From an uncultured Pseudomonadota bacterium (GTDB lineage Bacteria; Pseudomonadota; Alphaproteobacteria; RF32; CAG-239), in assembly GCA_902799835.1 (NCBI GenBank), contig CADCCF010000004.1, positions 1 to 64,000 on the forward strand: 64,000 nt of DNA. The letters are read 5' to 3'. Under the pieces are notes generated by a model, which searched no databases, had not been told where the DNA came from, and saw only the letters and a list, made by a program, of their open reading frames with translations. Shown here one piece after another: positions 15,983-24,517 of this stretch (its first letter is position 1; every line of letters starts with the position of its first letter). The translations under genes were made by a program, and so were the position numbers.

Positions 15983-16774
15983 ATGAAATTTATCAAATAC
16001 ACTTTATTGATTTTGTTGTTTTTAATCGTTGTTGGTGTTGCTGGAACTTGGTTCTATCTTGATACCATTGTCAAAAAGGCTGTCAACAAATATGGTTCAC
16101 AAATTGTTGGAACAGAGGTTAATCTGACCTCTTTCAGCATTAATCCCTTTAAAGGAACCTTAAATATTGGTGGTATCACAATCGGTAATCCGAATGGCTA
16201 TTCGGCACCCAAATTACTCACTTTAGGCGGTATTAACGTCAAGGTTAATCCCAAGAGCTTGTTTAGTGATACTATTGTGATTGAAGATATTACAATCGAT
16301 AATCCAACTATCACTTATGAGATGCCCGATTTTTCAACCAGCAATGTAATGCAAATTCAGCAAAATGTTGCTAAAAATTCGGCTTCTGAAGCCAAAGTTG
16401 AAGCTCAAAAAGAAGAAACTAAAGAAGAAACCGCTTCGAAAAATGTTGTTATCAATAAGGTAAGTGTTGCCGGCGGACTTTTAAGTGCCATTACTCCGTT
16501 GCAAAAACATGAGACGGCTTTGGATATTAATTTACCGGCAGTTGAAATCGCCAATCTCGGTGGCGAGGGGCAAAAACTTACCCTTAAAGATTCAATTATC
16601 GAAATTTTTAACAAGATTTTATTCAATGCTACTTCAACTGTAACCAAAGTTTTGGGTAGTGCTAAAGATATGGCTAAAAAAGCAGCCGGTGCTGCTTTGG
16701 ATAATGCCACCAACTTAAGCGATGAAACCAAAGATGCAGCCGGTGGCCTGCTTGATAGCTTAAAGTTTTGGTAA
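15983..16774 (+). CDS. AsmA/DUF748-like membrane-anchored protein
   Basis: A 263-aa protein with one N-terminal membrane anchor (residues ~5-26), then the typical AsmA-family opening VKKAVNKYGSQIVGTEVNLT, SINPFKGTLNIGGITIGNP and DITIDNPTITYE. An E/K/A-rich linker (residues ~125-152) and a second beta segment follow, then a helical Ala/Lys-rich tail. Much larger family members form periplasmic lipid-transfer bridges; this one is short, so it may be a minimal envelope protein. AGGAGA precedes ATG 15983. It ends at a terminator shared with the convergent sirtuin gene. Confidence 0.75.
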   Translation: MKFIKYTLLILLFLIVVGVAGTWFYLDTIVKKAVNKYGSQIVGTEVNLTSFSINPFKGTLNIGGITIGNPNGYSAPKLLTLGGINVKVNPKSLFSDTIVIEDITIDNPTITYEMPDFSTSNVMQIQQNVAKNSASEAKVEAQKEETKEETASKNVVINKVSVAGGLLSAITPLQKHETALDINLPAVEIANLGGEGQKLTLKDSIIEIFNKILFNATSTVTKVLGSAKDMAKKAAGAALDNATNLSDETKDAAGGLLDSLKFW

Positions 16775-16792
16775 TAGCTGAATATCAAAAAT

Positions 16793-16822
16793 AAAAAAGC
16801 GAGGGTAACCTCGCTTTTTTAT
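16793..16822 (+). terminator. bidirectional terminator between the AsmA-like gene and cobB
   Basis: AAAAAAGCGAGG GTAA CCTCGCTTTTTT: a perfect 12-bp stem with A and T tracts on both sides, serving two convergent genes. Confidence 0.9.
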
Positions 16823-17526
16823 TGTCGTAATAACTCCTCAACAAAGGCGGGGAGAGTAATCCCGGCCGGTCCGGTGATATGCCGATCAAAATAAAAATTG
16901 TTGGAGGTTTCCTCCAAATTAAACTCAACTGTATCTGCCCCATAATATTTAGCGGTTTGCACAAAAGCCGCCGCCGGAAACACCACACCTGATGTACCGA
17001 TAGATAAGAACAAATCGCATTTGCGCAAGAGTGTATCGACTTCATTCATAAAGAGCAAGTCTTCACCGAAAAAGACAATATTTGGTTTCATCATACCTTG
17101 CACTTGACAATGTGGGCAAATGGTTTCGGTATCAACATCGCCCCAAGTCTCTAAAATATGCCCGCAGTTTAAACATACTGCTTGATTAATCACTCCGTGA
17201 ATATGATAAATATTTTGATTGCCGGCTTTTTCGTGTAAGGTATCGACATTTTGCGTAACCACCGAGATATTGGCGTTTGAATATTCTTTCTGCAACTTGG
17301 TAATTGCCAAATGTGCCGGATTAGGTTGTGCTTTGTTTAACTCCACTTTTAATTCATTATAAAAATCATGTACATAAGCCGGATTATGCAGAAAAGCCTC
17401 GTGTGTTGCTACATCTTCCACCTTATGATTATTCCATAATCCATTAGCCGCGCGAAAGGTTGCTAATCCCGATTCGGCAGATATGCCGGCACCGGTTAAA
17501 ATAAAAATGTTTGAGTATTTTTTCAT
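16819..17526 (-). CDS. cobB: Sir2-family NAD-dependent protein deacylase
   Basis: A 235-aa sirtuin removing acyl groups from lysines using NAD+. Motifs in order: LTGAGISAESGLATFR (NAD binding), TQNVDTLHEKAG, HIHG (catalytic His), the zinc pairs CLNCGH and CPHC, GMMKPNIVFFGE, and LSIGTSGVVFPAA. ATG 17526 (MKKYSNIFILTGAG) matches the usual N-terminus; an upstream ATG at 17550 is possible and neither has a clear Shine-Dalgarno. The 3' end lies in the shared terminator. Confidence 0.93.
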   Translation of the reverse strand: MKKYSNIFILTGAGISAESGLATFRAANGLWNNHKVEDVATHEAFLHNPAYVHDFYNELKVELNKAQPNPAHLAITKLQKEYSNANISVVTQNVDTLHEKAGNQNIYHIHGVINQAVCLNCGHILETWGDVDTETICPHCQVQGMMKPNIVFFGEDLLFMNEVDTLLRKCDLFLSIGTSGVVFPAAAFVQTAKYYGADTVEFNLEETSNNFYFDRHITGPAGITLPAFVEELLRQ

Positions 17527-17595
17527 TTGCCAAACTCTGAATTTTATCATACCATACCGAATTAATAATCTAAAAGCTGGAAAGAATCAATCATA

Positions 17596-18123
17596 ATGCG
17601 TTTTATTTTGTTATCATGTTGTGCACCGTGCTCTTGCGCTGTGATTAAGACCTTGGCTGAGCAGGGGCAAGATTTTGCTGTTTTATTCTACAATCCCAAT
17701 ATCCGCCCAAAGGATGAATACCAAAAACGTTGCGCCGAAAACCAACGTGTCTGTGAGATATTTAAAGTGCCGTTTATCGAACTGGAATATGATAACGAGC
17801 ATTGGTGTGAGCTTACTAAAGGATTAGAAGATTTACCAGAACGCTCCAAACGATGTTCAATTTGTTTCGGTATGCGCTTGCGCAGAGCTTTTGAATATGC
17901 TCGTAATAACGGTTATGATGCTGTTGCCAGCGTCTTGGGCTTTTCGCGTTACAAGGATTTGGATCAGGTTAATCGTGTCGCCCATGCCGAAGCGGAAAGA
18001 GCAGGGCTGCCATATCTTGAAATTGAGGGTAGAAAAGGGGGTATGCAGGAACTTCGTTCATCACTTATTAAGGAATTTGCGTTATATAATCAAACATATT
18101 GTGGATGCAAACCTAGCAAATAA
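17596..18123 (+). CDS. queH: epoxyqueuosine reductase QueH
   Basis: A 175-aa enzyme catalysing the last step of queuosine tRNA modification, the reduction of epoxyqueuosine; it is a non-orthologous replacement of QueG. The DUF208 signatures are present: SCCAPCSCAVI near the N-terminus, FYNPNIRPKDEYQKR, RCSICFGMRLRRAFEYA, and the terminal YCGCKPSK. The clustered cysteines bind Fe-S/Fe. GGAAAG lies 12 bases before ATG 17596. It begins a short forward run; the next gene starts 13 bases after its stop behind AAGGAG. Confidence 0.93.
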   Translation: MRFILLSCCAPCSCAVIKTLAEQGQDFAVLFYNPNIRPKDEYQKRCAENQRVCEIFKVPFIELEYDNEHWCELTKGLEDLPERSKRCSICFGMRLRRAFEYARNNGYDAVASVLGFSRYKDLDQVNRVAHAEAERAGLPYLEIEGRKGGMQELRSSLIKEFALYNQTYCGCKPSK

Positions 18124-18135
18124 GGAGTTGAAAAT

Positions 18136-19053
18136 ATGTTTTGGGATTCGTGGTTTTTACCCAAACCTTTTAACAGCGGATATCTGCCCGAAGTCAACGG
18201 TCATTTGGTTTATTATGCCGAATATGGCAACCCTCAAGGTAAACCGATGTTGATGTTTCATGGTGGCCCTGGTGGTGAATGTAAAGCTGCATGGACTCGT
18301 ATAATTGATTTACAAAAATATCGAGTTGTGATGTTTGATCAACGCGGTTGCGGACAATCACTACCTTTGGGAAAAATCGAGAATAACACCACTGCTGATT
18401 TGTTGGATGATGCTTCACGTTTATTAGAATACTTAAAAATAAATCAAAAAATTATTTTACGCGGCGGATCTTGGGGCTCAACTTTGGCCTTGTTGTGGGC
18501 TGAAAGGCATCCCGAACGCGTTGAACAAATGTTCTTATCGCAGATATTTTTAGCTAATGACGAATCATTGCGTTGGGAAATGGAGGATAGTGCTTATATT
18601 TATCCCGAATTTGTTGTGTATCTTAATCATGCCAGTCAGGACAATATACCATCTTATTACAACCAACTAATGCAGTCTGATGATTTGGCCAAACAATTAG
18701 ATGCATACAACCATAGCTATTGGTATGAAAGAGTTTGTTCCAGTATGGCACCGCAATTTGGTAGCACTAAAGAGTTGAATCCCAACCAAATGGCTTCGGC
18801 ACGCATTTATATGCATTACGCTGCGCATAAGTTTTTCTTAAAATCCGATACAATCCTTGATAACATAAACAAAATAAAGGATATACCATCAATTATCATT
18901 CACAATCGCTTGGATTTGGTTTGTCCGTTCAAAGGGGCTTATGATTTGCATAAAGCTATGCCGAACTCGAAATTGATTATTGTTCCGGAATTCGGACACA
19001 GTGGAAAATTGATGCACAAAGCCATCAAAAAAGGGTTTAAGCTCTTGTCCTGA
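18136..19053 (+). CDS. pip: alpha/beta hydrolase, prolyl aminopeptidase type (S33)
   Basis: A 305-aa serine hydrolase of the proline iminopeptidase group, releasing N-terminal proline from peptides. HGGPGGECKAAW forms the oxyanion hole, DQRGCGQS follows, and GGSWGSTLALLWAERHPERV is the nucleophile elbow (catalytic Ser in GGSWGS). The acid lies near NRLDLVCP and the catalytic His in EFGHSG at the end. AAGGAG is 8 bases before ATG 18136. It follows queH closely and is probably co-transcribed. Confidence 0.88.
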   Translation: MFWDSWFLPKPFNSGYLPEVNGHLVYYAEYGNPQGKPMLMFHGGPGGECKAAWTRIIDLQKYRVVMFDQRGCGQSLPLGKIENNTTADLLDDASRLLEYLKINQKIILRGGSWGSTLALLWAERHPERVEQMFLSQIFLANDESLRWEMEDSAYIYPEFVVYLNHASQDNIPSYYNQLMQSDDLAKQLDAYNHSYWYERVCSSMAPQFGSTKELNPNQMASARIYMHYAAHKFFLKSDTILDNINKIKDIPSIIIHNRLDLVCPFKGAYDLHKAMPNSKLIIVPEFGHSGKLMHKAIKKGFKLLS

Positions 19054-19123
19054 CAAAATCAACTTGCGTTATCACAAATAACCTAGTACCATATACTCAG
19101 ATTGATTGATTTAAGGTAAAATT

Positions 19124-19714
19124 ATGCCTAAAGATTTCTATATTTTCCGCCACGGGCAAAGTACTTATAATATTGATGGGCGCATCCAAGGACGAACCAA
19201 TGATTCTGTTCTGACTGATTTGGGAAAATCTCAGGCCTTAGAACTCGGTAAAAAACTTAATGGAAGAGGAATTGAGGTTATAATTTCTTCACCTTTAACT
19301 CGTGCCATGCAAACTACTGAATTAGCTAACAAAGCACTCAATATTCCGGTTGTTGTTGACGAACATTTTATCGAAGTTGATGTCGGAGTAGTTGAGGGAA
19401 TGCAGTATAAAGATGTTATGACGCAATATAAAGATATTTTTGAAAAATTGCATTCGCCTAATTTGAAAGAATGTATGGATATATGCTATCCTCAAGGGGA
19501 GACCAAACGTCAGGTGTGTAAAAGAATATGGCAGGGATTACAAAATTGGTGCAATTGCCCTGAAGAATACCATAAAATAGCCATTTCTTCACATGGTATA
19601 GCCTTGGCACAAATAATGAATACTTTAGGACAACAAATCAATGATGTTAAAAACGGCGCCATATTACACATAGTAGAGGAAAACGGCCAATGGAAGATCA
19701 TCGAGATGATGTAG
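19124..19714 (+). CDS. histidine phosphatase family protein
   Basis: A 196-aa phosphatase/mutase of the PhoE/CobC type. FRHGQSTYNIDGRIQGRTND at residues ~8-27 contains the RHG phosphohistidine motif. SSPLTRAMQT, the acidic E(V/I)DVGVVEG loop and SSHGIA (second His) follow. Small-molecule phosphate esters are the likely substrates; the precise one is unknown. AAGG precedes ATG 19124. The gene overlaps the next start by 25 bases. Confidence 0.88.
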   Translation: MPKDFYIFRHGQSTYNIDGRIQGRTNDSVLTDLGKSQALELGKKLNGRGIEVIISSPLTRAMQTTELANKALNIPVVVDEHFIEVDVGVVEGMQYKDVMTQYKDIFEKLHSPNLKECMDICYPQGETKRQVCKRIWQGLQNWCNCPEEYHKIAISSHGIALAQIMNTLGQQINDVKNGAILHIVEENGQWKIIEMM

Positions 19715-19959
19715 CGCAATTAAATCGCGATTTTGAATTGGAAGAAGTATATTATGTTTTGTTGTCATTATGTAGCAAATATTCGCTTGCAATGACAAAA
19801 GGGTATATCAGTAAAGAAGAATGTTTTGCTAAGATTAAACAAATCAGAAATGATATGAAACAACTTGAACGCCAAGCTTTAATAAATAAAACTGATACCG
19901 TATATCAACCAATGTTGCAAGCTATAGAACAAAGCTTAAAATTTTCTCAAACAAATTAG
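19690..19959 (+). CDS. small hypothetical helical protein
   Basis: An 89-aa, mostly alpha-helical, charged protein without signal or membrane segment. It starts inside the phosphatase gene behind GAGG at 19677-19680. An internal stretch YISKEECFAKIKQIRNDMKQ looks like a coiled segment. The overlap of 25 bases implies coupled translation with the phosphatase. No family recognised; it could be a partner of that enzyme (inference). Confidence 0.6.
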   Translation: MEDHRDDVAQLNRDFELEEVYYVLLSLCSKYSLAMTKGYISKEECFAKIKQIRNDMKQLERQALINKTDTVYQPMLQAIEQSLKFSQTN

Positions 19960-20064
19960 AAAAATAGGGCATTTGTTTGGTATGATAACTATTGAAAAAC
20001 TCTTATATAAATTGTCGCATAATGTATATTATGTATACTAAACTGTAAAGTTTCTTTCATTTTC

Positions 20065-20093
20065 TTGACAAAGTTAAGTTTTAATTTTAGGAT
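20065..20093 (+). promoter_or_regulatory. putative promoter of orphan gene 20132
   Basis: TTGACA (20065-20070), 17-base spacer, TAGGAT (20088-20093), followed by an A/T-rich leader without Shine-Dalgarno. Confidence 0.6.
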
Positions 20094-20131
20094 GGCTAAC
20101 ATTAAATTACTCATTATAAAATTATTTTCCT

Positions 20132-20698
20132 ATGAACAGAAACGAATTATTCAGAGTGCTCGATGCACTTGAGGCACCGCTTCCTGATTTGGAATTCTAT
20201 GTGTCTCAAAAACAAAAACAAAAAGTTCCAACTCCTTGTACCTTGGTTTATCTTTGGGACAAAGATAACAAACCAATCTACAAAAATGAGTTTGATCCCA
20301 GTCTGAAAGACCATTTTGTCGGCTTTTTGGTTGGAGACACGATTTTCTATACCCAGAAATTTCGTTGTGCTTTGGCCCAAGGTAAACCTCTTCACCTCAT
20401 CAATGGTGAAGATTTGAACCGCATGATGCCGCAGGCCAAGTTCCTCAGTAACGCTTTTTTACTGACCGAAAAAGCCAAGACAGAAGCTTATAGTAAACCC
20501 ATGGACTGGTACAAAACAGTTGAAATTCTGCTTAGCCGTCACGTCTACATGTATGACCTGATGGATATGGGAGCGTATATTACCCCTGATGAGGCCGGAA
20601 AATGCGTCATCTATTATCCTGGCGGTGATACATTTTACAATCAGGACGAGATGGAACGCATGAACCAAGACTTTGTGGTTTGCTCGCCCAAAATCTGA
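20132..20698 (+). CDS. orphan cassette protein, paralogue A
   Basis: A 188-aa soluble protein I do not recognise, with a paralogue directly downstream (20843-21406). Shared features: the opening M-x-R-x-x-LF+VL-x-ALE, a VPTP(C/L)TL(V/I)Y strand, IY+N(E/Q)(F/Y)DP, FIGF/FVGF followed by FY, a W..TV.IL..RH segment, and the ending CS(P/G)KI. No signal peptide or membrane segment. Codon use is more GC-rich than flanking housekeeping genes. It has its own promoter, a leader ending TTTTCCT-ATG without Shine-Dalgarno, and its own terminator. Confidence 0.75.
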   Translation: MNRNELFRVLDALEAPLPDLEFYVSQKQKQKVPTPCTLVYLWDKDNKPIYKNEFDPSLKDHFVGFLVGDTIFYTQKFRCALAQGKPLHLINGEDLNRMMPQAKFLSNAFLLTEKAKTEAYSKPMDWYKTVEILLSRHVYMYDLMDMGAYITPDEAGKCVIYYPGGDTFYNQDEMERMNQDFVVCSPKI

Positions 20699-20704
20699 AC
20701 AATG

Positions 20705-20750
20705 ACCTTGAGATATTATCCCTGTATGGATGATTCTCAAGGTTTTTTTG
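20705..20750 (+). terminator. intrinsic terminator of orphan gene 20132
   Basis: ACCTTGAGA (20705-20713) pairs with TCTCAAGGT (20735-20743), followed by TTTTTT. Confidence 0.85.
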
Positions 20751-20772
20751 TTGTTTATTTGTTGAGTAACTT

Positions 20773-20801
20773 GTTGACTTTGCTGTGTGTAATTATTATA
20801 T
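20773..20801 (+). promoter_or_regulatory. putative promoter of orphan gene 20843
   Basis: TTGACT (20773-20778), 17-base spacer, TATATT (20796-20801), then a roughly 35-base leader rich in A/T. Confidence 0.65.
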
Positions 20802-20842
20802 TTTCCCCACAAAACTTTATAATTAATTAAATTTTTATGCTT

Positions 20843-21406
20843 ATGGAAAGAGAAAAGTTATTCAAAGTGCTAACTGCACTTGAGCTTAGTATCACAGATG
20901 CTGAAGCTTATGTCGCACATCGACTTAACACCCCTGTCCCCACACCACTCACATTGATTTACTTTAAAGATGGTAAATTCATTTACGAAAATCAATATGA
21001 TCCTAACTATAAAAACTGTTTTATAGGTTTTTATGTGGAGAGCACGGTTTTCTACGCTGGATTGTTTAAATGCTCCAATCTCCGCAAAGGTTGGCAGTTG
21101 AATAAAGTAACCGGACTGGAGTTGCGACAGATGTGTCACATCGATTATTTTCCCCAAACTGCTTATTTAGCCACTTCGCGCGAAAAAAATATCGTGTATG
21201 GGCATAAGAAAGAATGGGACGAGACTGTGCGTATCCTGGCTGAACGGCATCTAAAAATGTATCCGGTAAAAAAAATCGGCGGCAATCTATTCAATAATAT
21301 TGACCGCGGAGGTTTGCAGATTTATTGTGCAGCAACCAACGAGTATTACGACTGTGATACCTGGTTAGAAAACGGCACAATGATGATTTGTTCCGGAAAA
21401 ATTTAG
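20843..21406 (+). CDS. orphan cassette protein, paralogue B
   Basis: A 187-aa paralogue of the preceding gene. ATG 20843 (MEREKLFKVLTALE) aligns with the start of paralogue A (MNRNELFRVLDALE) and is preferred over ATG 20837, two codons earlier. Conserved positions run along the whole length; the middle (residues ~75-105) differs most. The C-terminal part has two Cys residues and ends MMICSGKI. The leader lacks a Shine-Dalgarno. With its own promoter and terminator it forms a tandem cassette, so the two genes are separately controlled copies rather than an operon. Confidence 0.75.
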   Translation: MEREKLFKVLTALELSITDAEAYVAHRLNTPVPTPLTLIYFKDGKFIYENQYDPNYKNCFIGFYVESTVFYAGLFKCSNLRKGWQLNKVTGLELRQMCHIDYFPQTAYLATSREKNIVYGHKKEWDETVRILAERHLKMYPVKKIGGNLFNNIDRGGLQIYCAATNEYYDCDTWLENGTMMICSGKI

Positions 21407-21415
21407 CTTCACGCT

Positions 21416-21460
21416 AAAAAAAGAGCCCTAAACATTTGCACAAGTTTAGCGCTCTTTTTT
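21416..21460 (+). terminator. intrinsic terminator of orphan gene 20843
   Basis: AAAAAGAGC and CTAAAC pair with GTTTAG and GCTCTTTTT, with one C-C mismatch between the two stem parts, and end in a T-run. Confidence 0.88.
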
Positions 21461-21542
21461 GTTATAAAATTCATACAGTTAATCTATTATTGACAAAAAA
21501 TACAATGAATTTACAATACAATTAACTTTATTAATTTTATGC

Positions 21543-21569
21543 TTGATTTTATTATGTTTTTGCTATAAT
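21543..21569 (+). promoter_or_regulatory. putative promoter of the TIM-barrel gene
   Basis: TTGATT (21543-21548) and TATAAT (21564-21569) with a short 15-base spacer, upstream of a gene with a good Shine-Dalgarno. Confidence 0.45.
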
Positions 21570-21610
21570 ACTCGCCTATAATTAATCATATCAACACAGA
21601 GGAACAAACG

Positions 21611-22396
21611 ATGGAAATCAGTTTTGTGAATGATGAATATTCTAACCAATTGGAAGACGCCCTCGCCTTTGCTCACAAGAACAATTTAAAATATATCGAA
21701 TTACGTAATATAAATGGCAAAAACATTGTCGATTTAACCATGAACGAAGCATTGGATTATTCCAACCAAATTGCCGAATCAGGAATATTAGTATCATCGC
21801 TGATAACACCATTTTTATATTGGAAAGAATCATCAGCTGATTTACACATTATGGGACAACATATTGATTCTGAAGAAGAATATTTTACTAAATTAATGGA
21901 TTTAGCCGATATATTTGGTGCTCAACACATCAATATTTACTCCTATCTTCAAGATAATGACTGCGATATTGATGCTTTAGGGCAAAAGCTCGATAAATTT
22001 AGTCAGATGGCTTTGGAAAGAGGTATAGTCTTGTTGCTGAATATCGATAAATCATGCAACATCAACAATATTCATAAAATGCATCAACTATTTGAAAATT
22101 ATAATTTTTCTAATATATATCCTCTACTTAACACTGGTAAAATTATCGCCGATCAAGATGACTATGATCCTCAAGAATTACAAGACATTATCAATACTTG
22201 CCATTACTTTCACATTTCTGATTATGATGATGAGCTCAAACGTTATGTCGTTTTTGGTGAAGGTTGTGTTGATTTTGATAGTTTACTGGAAAGTAAGAAA
22301 ACGGACAACCATGCTTTTATCTCACTGAATCCAGCGACCAATCATCGTGAAGATTTGAAAATGTCACTTAATCAGTTACAAGATTGGCTTGACTAA
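21611..22396 (+). CDS. sugar phosphate isomerase/epimerase-like TIM-barrel protein
   Basis: A 261-aa protein resembling the xylose isomerase-like TIM barrel (AP_endonuc_2 type): alternating strands and helices such as NNLKYIELRNINGK, DIFGAQHINIYSY, ERGIVLLLNIDK, IYPLLNTGKII, CHYFHISDYD and GEGCVDFDSLL. The usual metal ligands are only partly evident, with Asp/His in HISDYDDE and GEG, so catalysis on a sugar is likely but the substrate is unknown. AGAGGAA precedes ATG 21611. The 3' end overlaps the convergent HD gene by 29 bases. Confidence 0.72.
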   Translation: MEISFVNDEYSNQLEDALAFAHKNNLKYIELRNINGKNIVDLTMNEALDYSNQIAESGILVSSLITPFLYWKESSADLHIMGQHIDSEEEYFTKLMDLADIFGAQHINIYSYLQDNDCDIDALGQKLDKFSQMALERGIVLLLNIDKSCNINNIHKMHQLFENYNFSNIYPLLNTGKIIADQDDYDPQELQDIINTCHYFHISDYDDELKRYVVFGEGCVDFDSLLESKKTDNHAFISLNPATNHREDLKMSLNQLQDWLD

Positions 22397-22931
22397 TTTC
22401 TTGCAATATTTCCTTTATTTCATCAAGTAATTCATTATTGCCCAATTCATTTATTTTGACATTAGCATATTTTCCAAATTCCAATGTTAGTTTTTGTGAT
22501 GAGCGTTTATTTTTATCATAATAAGCCGCTGTTATAACATTATCTAACTTATCTAATGCATTGATAAATATAGACTCTTTTGTTGTTTTGTTATTATATT
22601 CATCAAATAGTTCTAACCATCCGCTTTGTCCCAATTCATTTGCAATTTGCTTCATACCGGCATGTTCTTTTTGCAACTTTTCTTGTAATGAGATATCTTC
22701 TCTTGGTGTGTGATCTCCGGCATAAATTTCAGACAAATCATGAATCAAAGCCAATTCTAGGCACTTTTGCTTATTGAGCTCGTCCGGAGCTAGCAACATT
22801 GCCAGAAGTGCCAAACTAAATGAATGTTCTGCATCAGATTCCGGATTAATAACCCCTTTATCAACCCATCCTTGACGTTTCAAATCTTTAAATTTTCCAA
22901 TTATATCAATAAGTTGTTTTGTGTTTCTCAT
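22368..22931 (-). CDS. HD-domain phosphohydrolase (HDDC2/YfbR-like 5'-nucleotidase)
   Basis: A 187-aa metal-dependent phosphohydrolase. Motifs: SDAEHSFSLALLAM (first His), LALIHDLSEIYAGDHTPRED (the HD pair and downstream acidic residues), and NALDKLDNVITAAYY (distal Asp). This order matches HDDC2/YfbR enzymes that hydrolyse deoxynucleoside monophosphates. The ATG at 22931 overlaps the stop of yejF by 4 bases (ATGA), so it is the last gene of that operon. Confidence 0.85.
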   Translation of the reverse strand: MRNTKQLIDIIGKFKDLKRQGWVDKGVINPESDAEHSFSLALLAMLLAPDELNKQKCLELALIHDLSEIYAGDHTPREDISLQEKLQKEHAGMKQIANELGQSGWLELFDEYNNKTTKESIFINALDKLDNVITAAYYDKNKRSSQKLTLEFGKYANVKINELGNNELLDEIKEILQEISQANLVTD

Positions 22932-24517
22932 TTATATTTATCCATATTGGTTGCTTCTATTAAGTATTTGGTATATGCTCGGCAAGGATGTTTAAATAAT
23001 TGTTGAGCATTATTAAGCTCAATGATTTTACCATCTTTCATTACAGCCACATCATCAGCCAACGCCCTCACCGCTCTCATATCGTGCGAAATGAACAGAT
23101 AAGACAACCCACGCTCTTTTTGTATTCTTTGCAGCAATTTTATAATTTGTGCAGCTATAGTAACATCTAAAGCCGTTGTAGGCTCATCTAAAATCAAAAT
23201 ATCCGGCTCAACCGCCAGAGCTCGAGCAATTGCTATTCTTTGCCGTTGCCCACCGGAAAATTCATGCGGATATTTAGCCAAACAGTCATCTCTTAACCCG
23301 ACTTCATTCAAAATAGCTTTAACCTTTATCAATCGTTCTTCTTTACTTAACTGCTTAAAATGCACTAGCATTCCCTCTTCCACGATGCTTCTAATATTCA
23401 TACGAGGGTTTAATGAATTGTATGGATCCTGAAATACAATCTGAATTTTTTTACGCAAATCTTTTCTGTTCCACATATGGGCATTTTTTTCATCAATTAT
23501 TATATCACCATCATATGAAACCAGCTGAGCCATAGCCAAAGCCAATGTTGTCTTTCCGCAACCGGATTCTCCGACAACACCTAAAGTCTTGCCGGATTTT
23601 AATTTAATCGAAACCTTATTTACGGCATATAAATATTTTTTAACTTTACCCCAAAAACTTCGTTCTAAAGGATATTTCACCACTAAATTCTTGCTTTCTA
23701 AGATAAAAACACTTTTGCTATTGTTATTCTTTTTCAATAAATTAGATGAATAAACTAAAGTTTTGGTGTAGCTGTTTTCAGGATGTTCAAAAATTTTCTC
23801 TGTTTCACCCTGCTCCACAATTTTACCACTTTTCATTACCACAACTCGATCAGCAATTTTTCTGATGATTCCCAAATCGTGGCTGATAAAAATTACTGAC
23901 ATATTCAGTTTATCTTTTAATTCTTTTAACAATGCCAAAATTTGTGCTGATATTGTTACATCCAATGCCGTTGTAGGCTCATCGGCAATCAAAATATCCG
24001 GTTTATTAGCAATAGCCATTGCTATCATTACGCGTTGTCGTTGTCCGCCTGACAGCTCATGCGGATATGATTTATACCTTTGCGCCGCATTTTTGATGCC
24101 GGTCATTTTTAATAACTTAATTACTTCTTTACGCGCTTCCGACAGCTTCATTTTTTGATGTAAAATCAGTGTCTCTGCAATTTGATGACCTACCGTATGA
24201 AGCGGATTTAAACTGGACATCGGTTCTTGAAATATAAAACCGATTCTTTTACCACGCATTTCCCTTAAGTTGTTATTATTTAACAATTCACATCCGGAAA
24301 ATTTTATAGAGCTTTCCTTAGAATGAAAAGCTTTGGGATAGGGTAAAAGCCCTAATATTGATAATGCTGTAAGTGATTTACCGGAACCGGATTCACCAAC
24401 AATTCCTAAAACCTCACCCTTCTCTAACTTAAAAGAGATATTTTTGACCACGTTGTACCGTTGTCCGCTTTTATCTTTAAATCCGATAGTCAAGTTTTTA
24501 ACTTCGAGTAATGCCAT
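22928..24517 (-). CDS. yejF: oligopeptide ABC transporter ATP-binding protein (YejF-like, double ATPase)
   Basis: A 529-aa cytoplasmic protein containing two ABC ATPase domains. The first has Walker A GIVGESGSGKS and signature LSGGQRQR; the second has GVVGESGCGKT and FSGGQRQR, with Walker B segments DILIADEPTTALD and DILILDEPTTALD. This fused layout is typical of YejF and related peptide importers. It begins with one base shared with the yejE stop (TGATG). The operon here reads sulfatase-like gene, yejE, yejF, HD hydrolase; the binding protein YejA and permease YejB are not in the window. Confidence 0.9.
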   Translation of the reverse strand: MALLEVKNLTIGFKDKSGQRYNVVKNISFKLEKGEVLGIVGESGSGKSLTALSILGLLPYPKAFHSKESSIKFSGCELLNNNNLREMRGKRIGFIFQEPMSSLNPLHTVGHQIAETLILHQKMKLSEARKEVIKLLKMTGIKNAAQRYKSYPHELSGGQRQRVMIAMAIANKPDILIADEPTTALDVTISAQILALLKELKDKLNMSVIFISHDLGIIRKIADRVVVMKSGKIVEQGETEKIFEHPENSYTKTLVYSSNLLKKNNNSKSVFILESKNLVVKYPLERSFWGKVKKYLYAVNKVSIKLKSGKTLGVVGESGCGKTTLALAMAQLVSYDGDIIIDEKNAHMWNRKDLRKKIQIVFQDPYNSLNPRMNIRSIVEEGMLVHFKQLSKEERLIKVKAILNEVGLRDDCLAKYPHEFSGGQRQRIAIARALAVEPDILILDEPTTALDVTIAAQIIKLLQRIQKERGLSYLFISHDMRAVRALADDVAVMKDGKIIELNNAQQLFKHPCRAYTKYLIEATNMDKYK

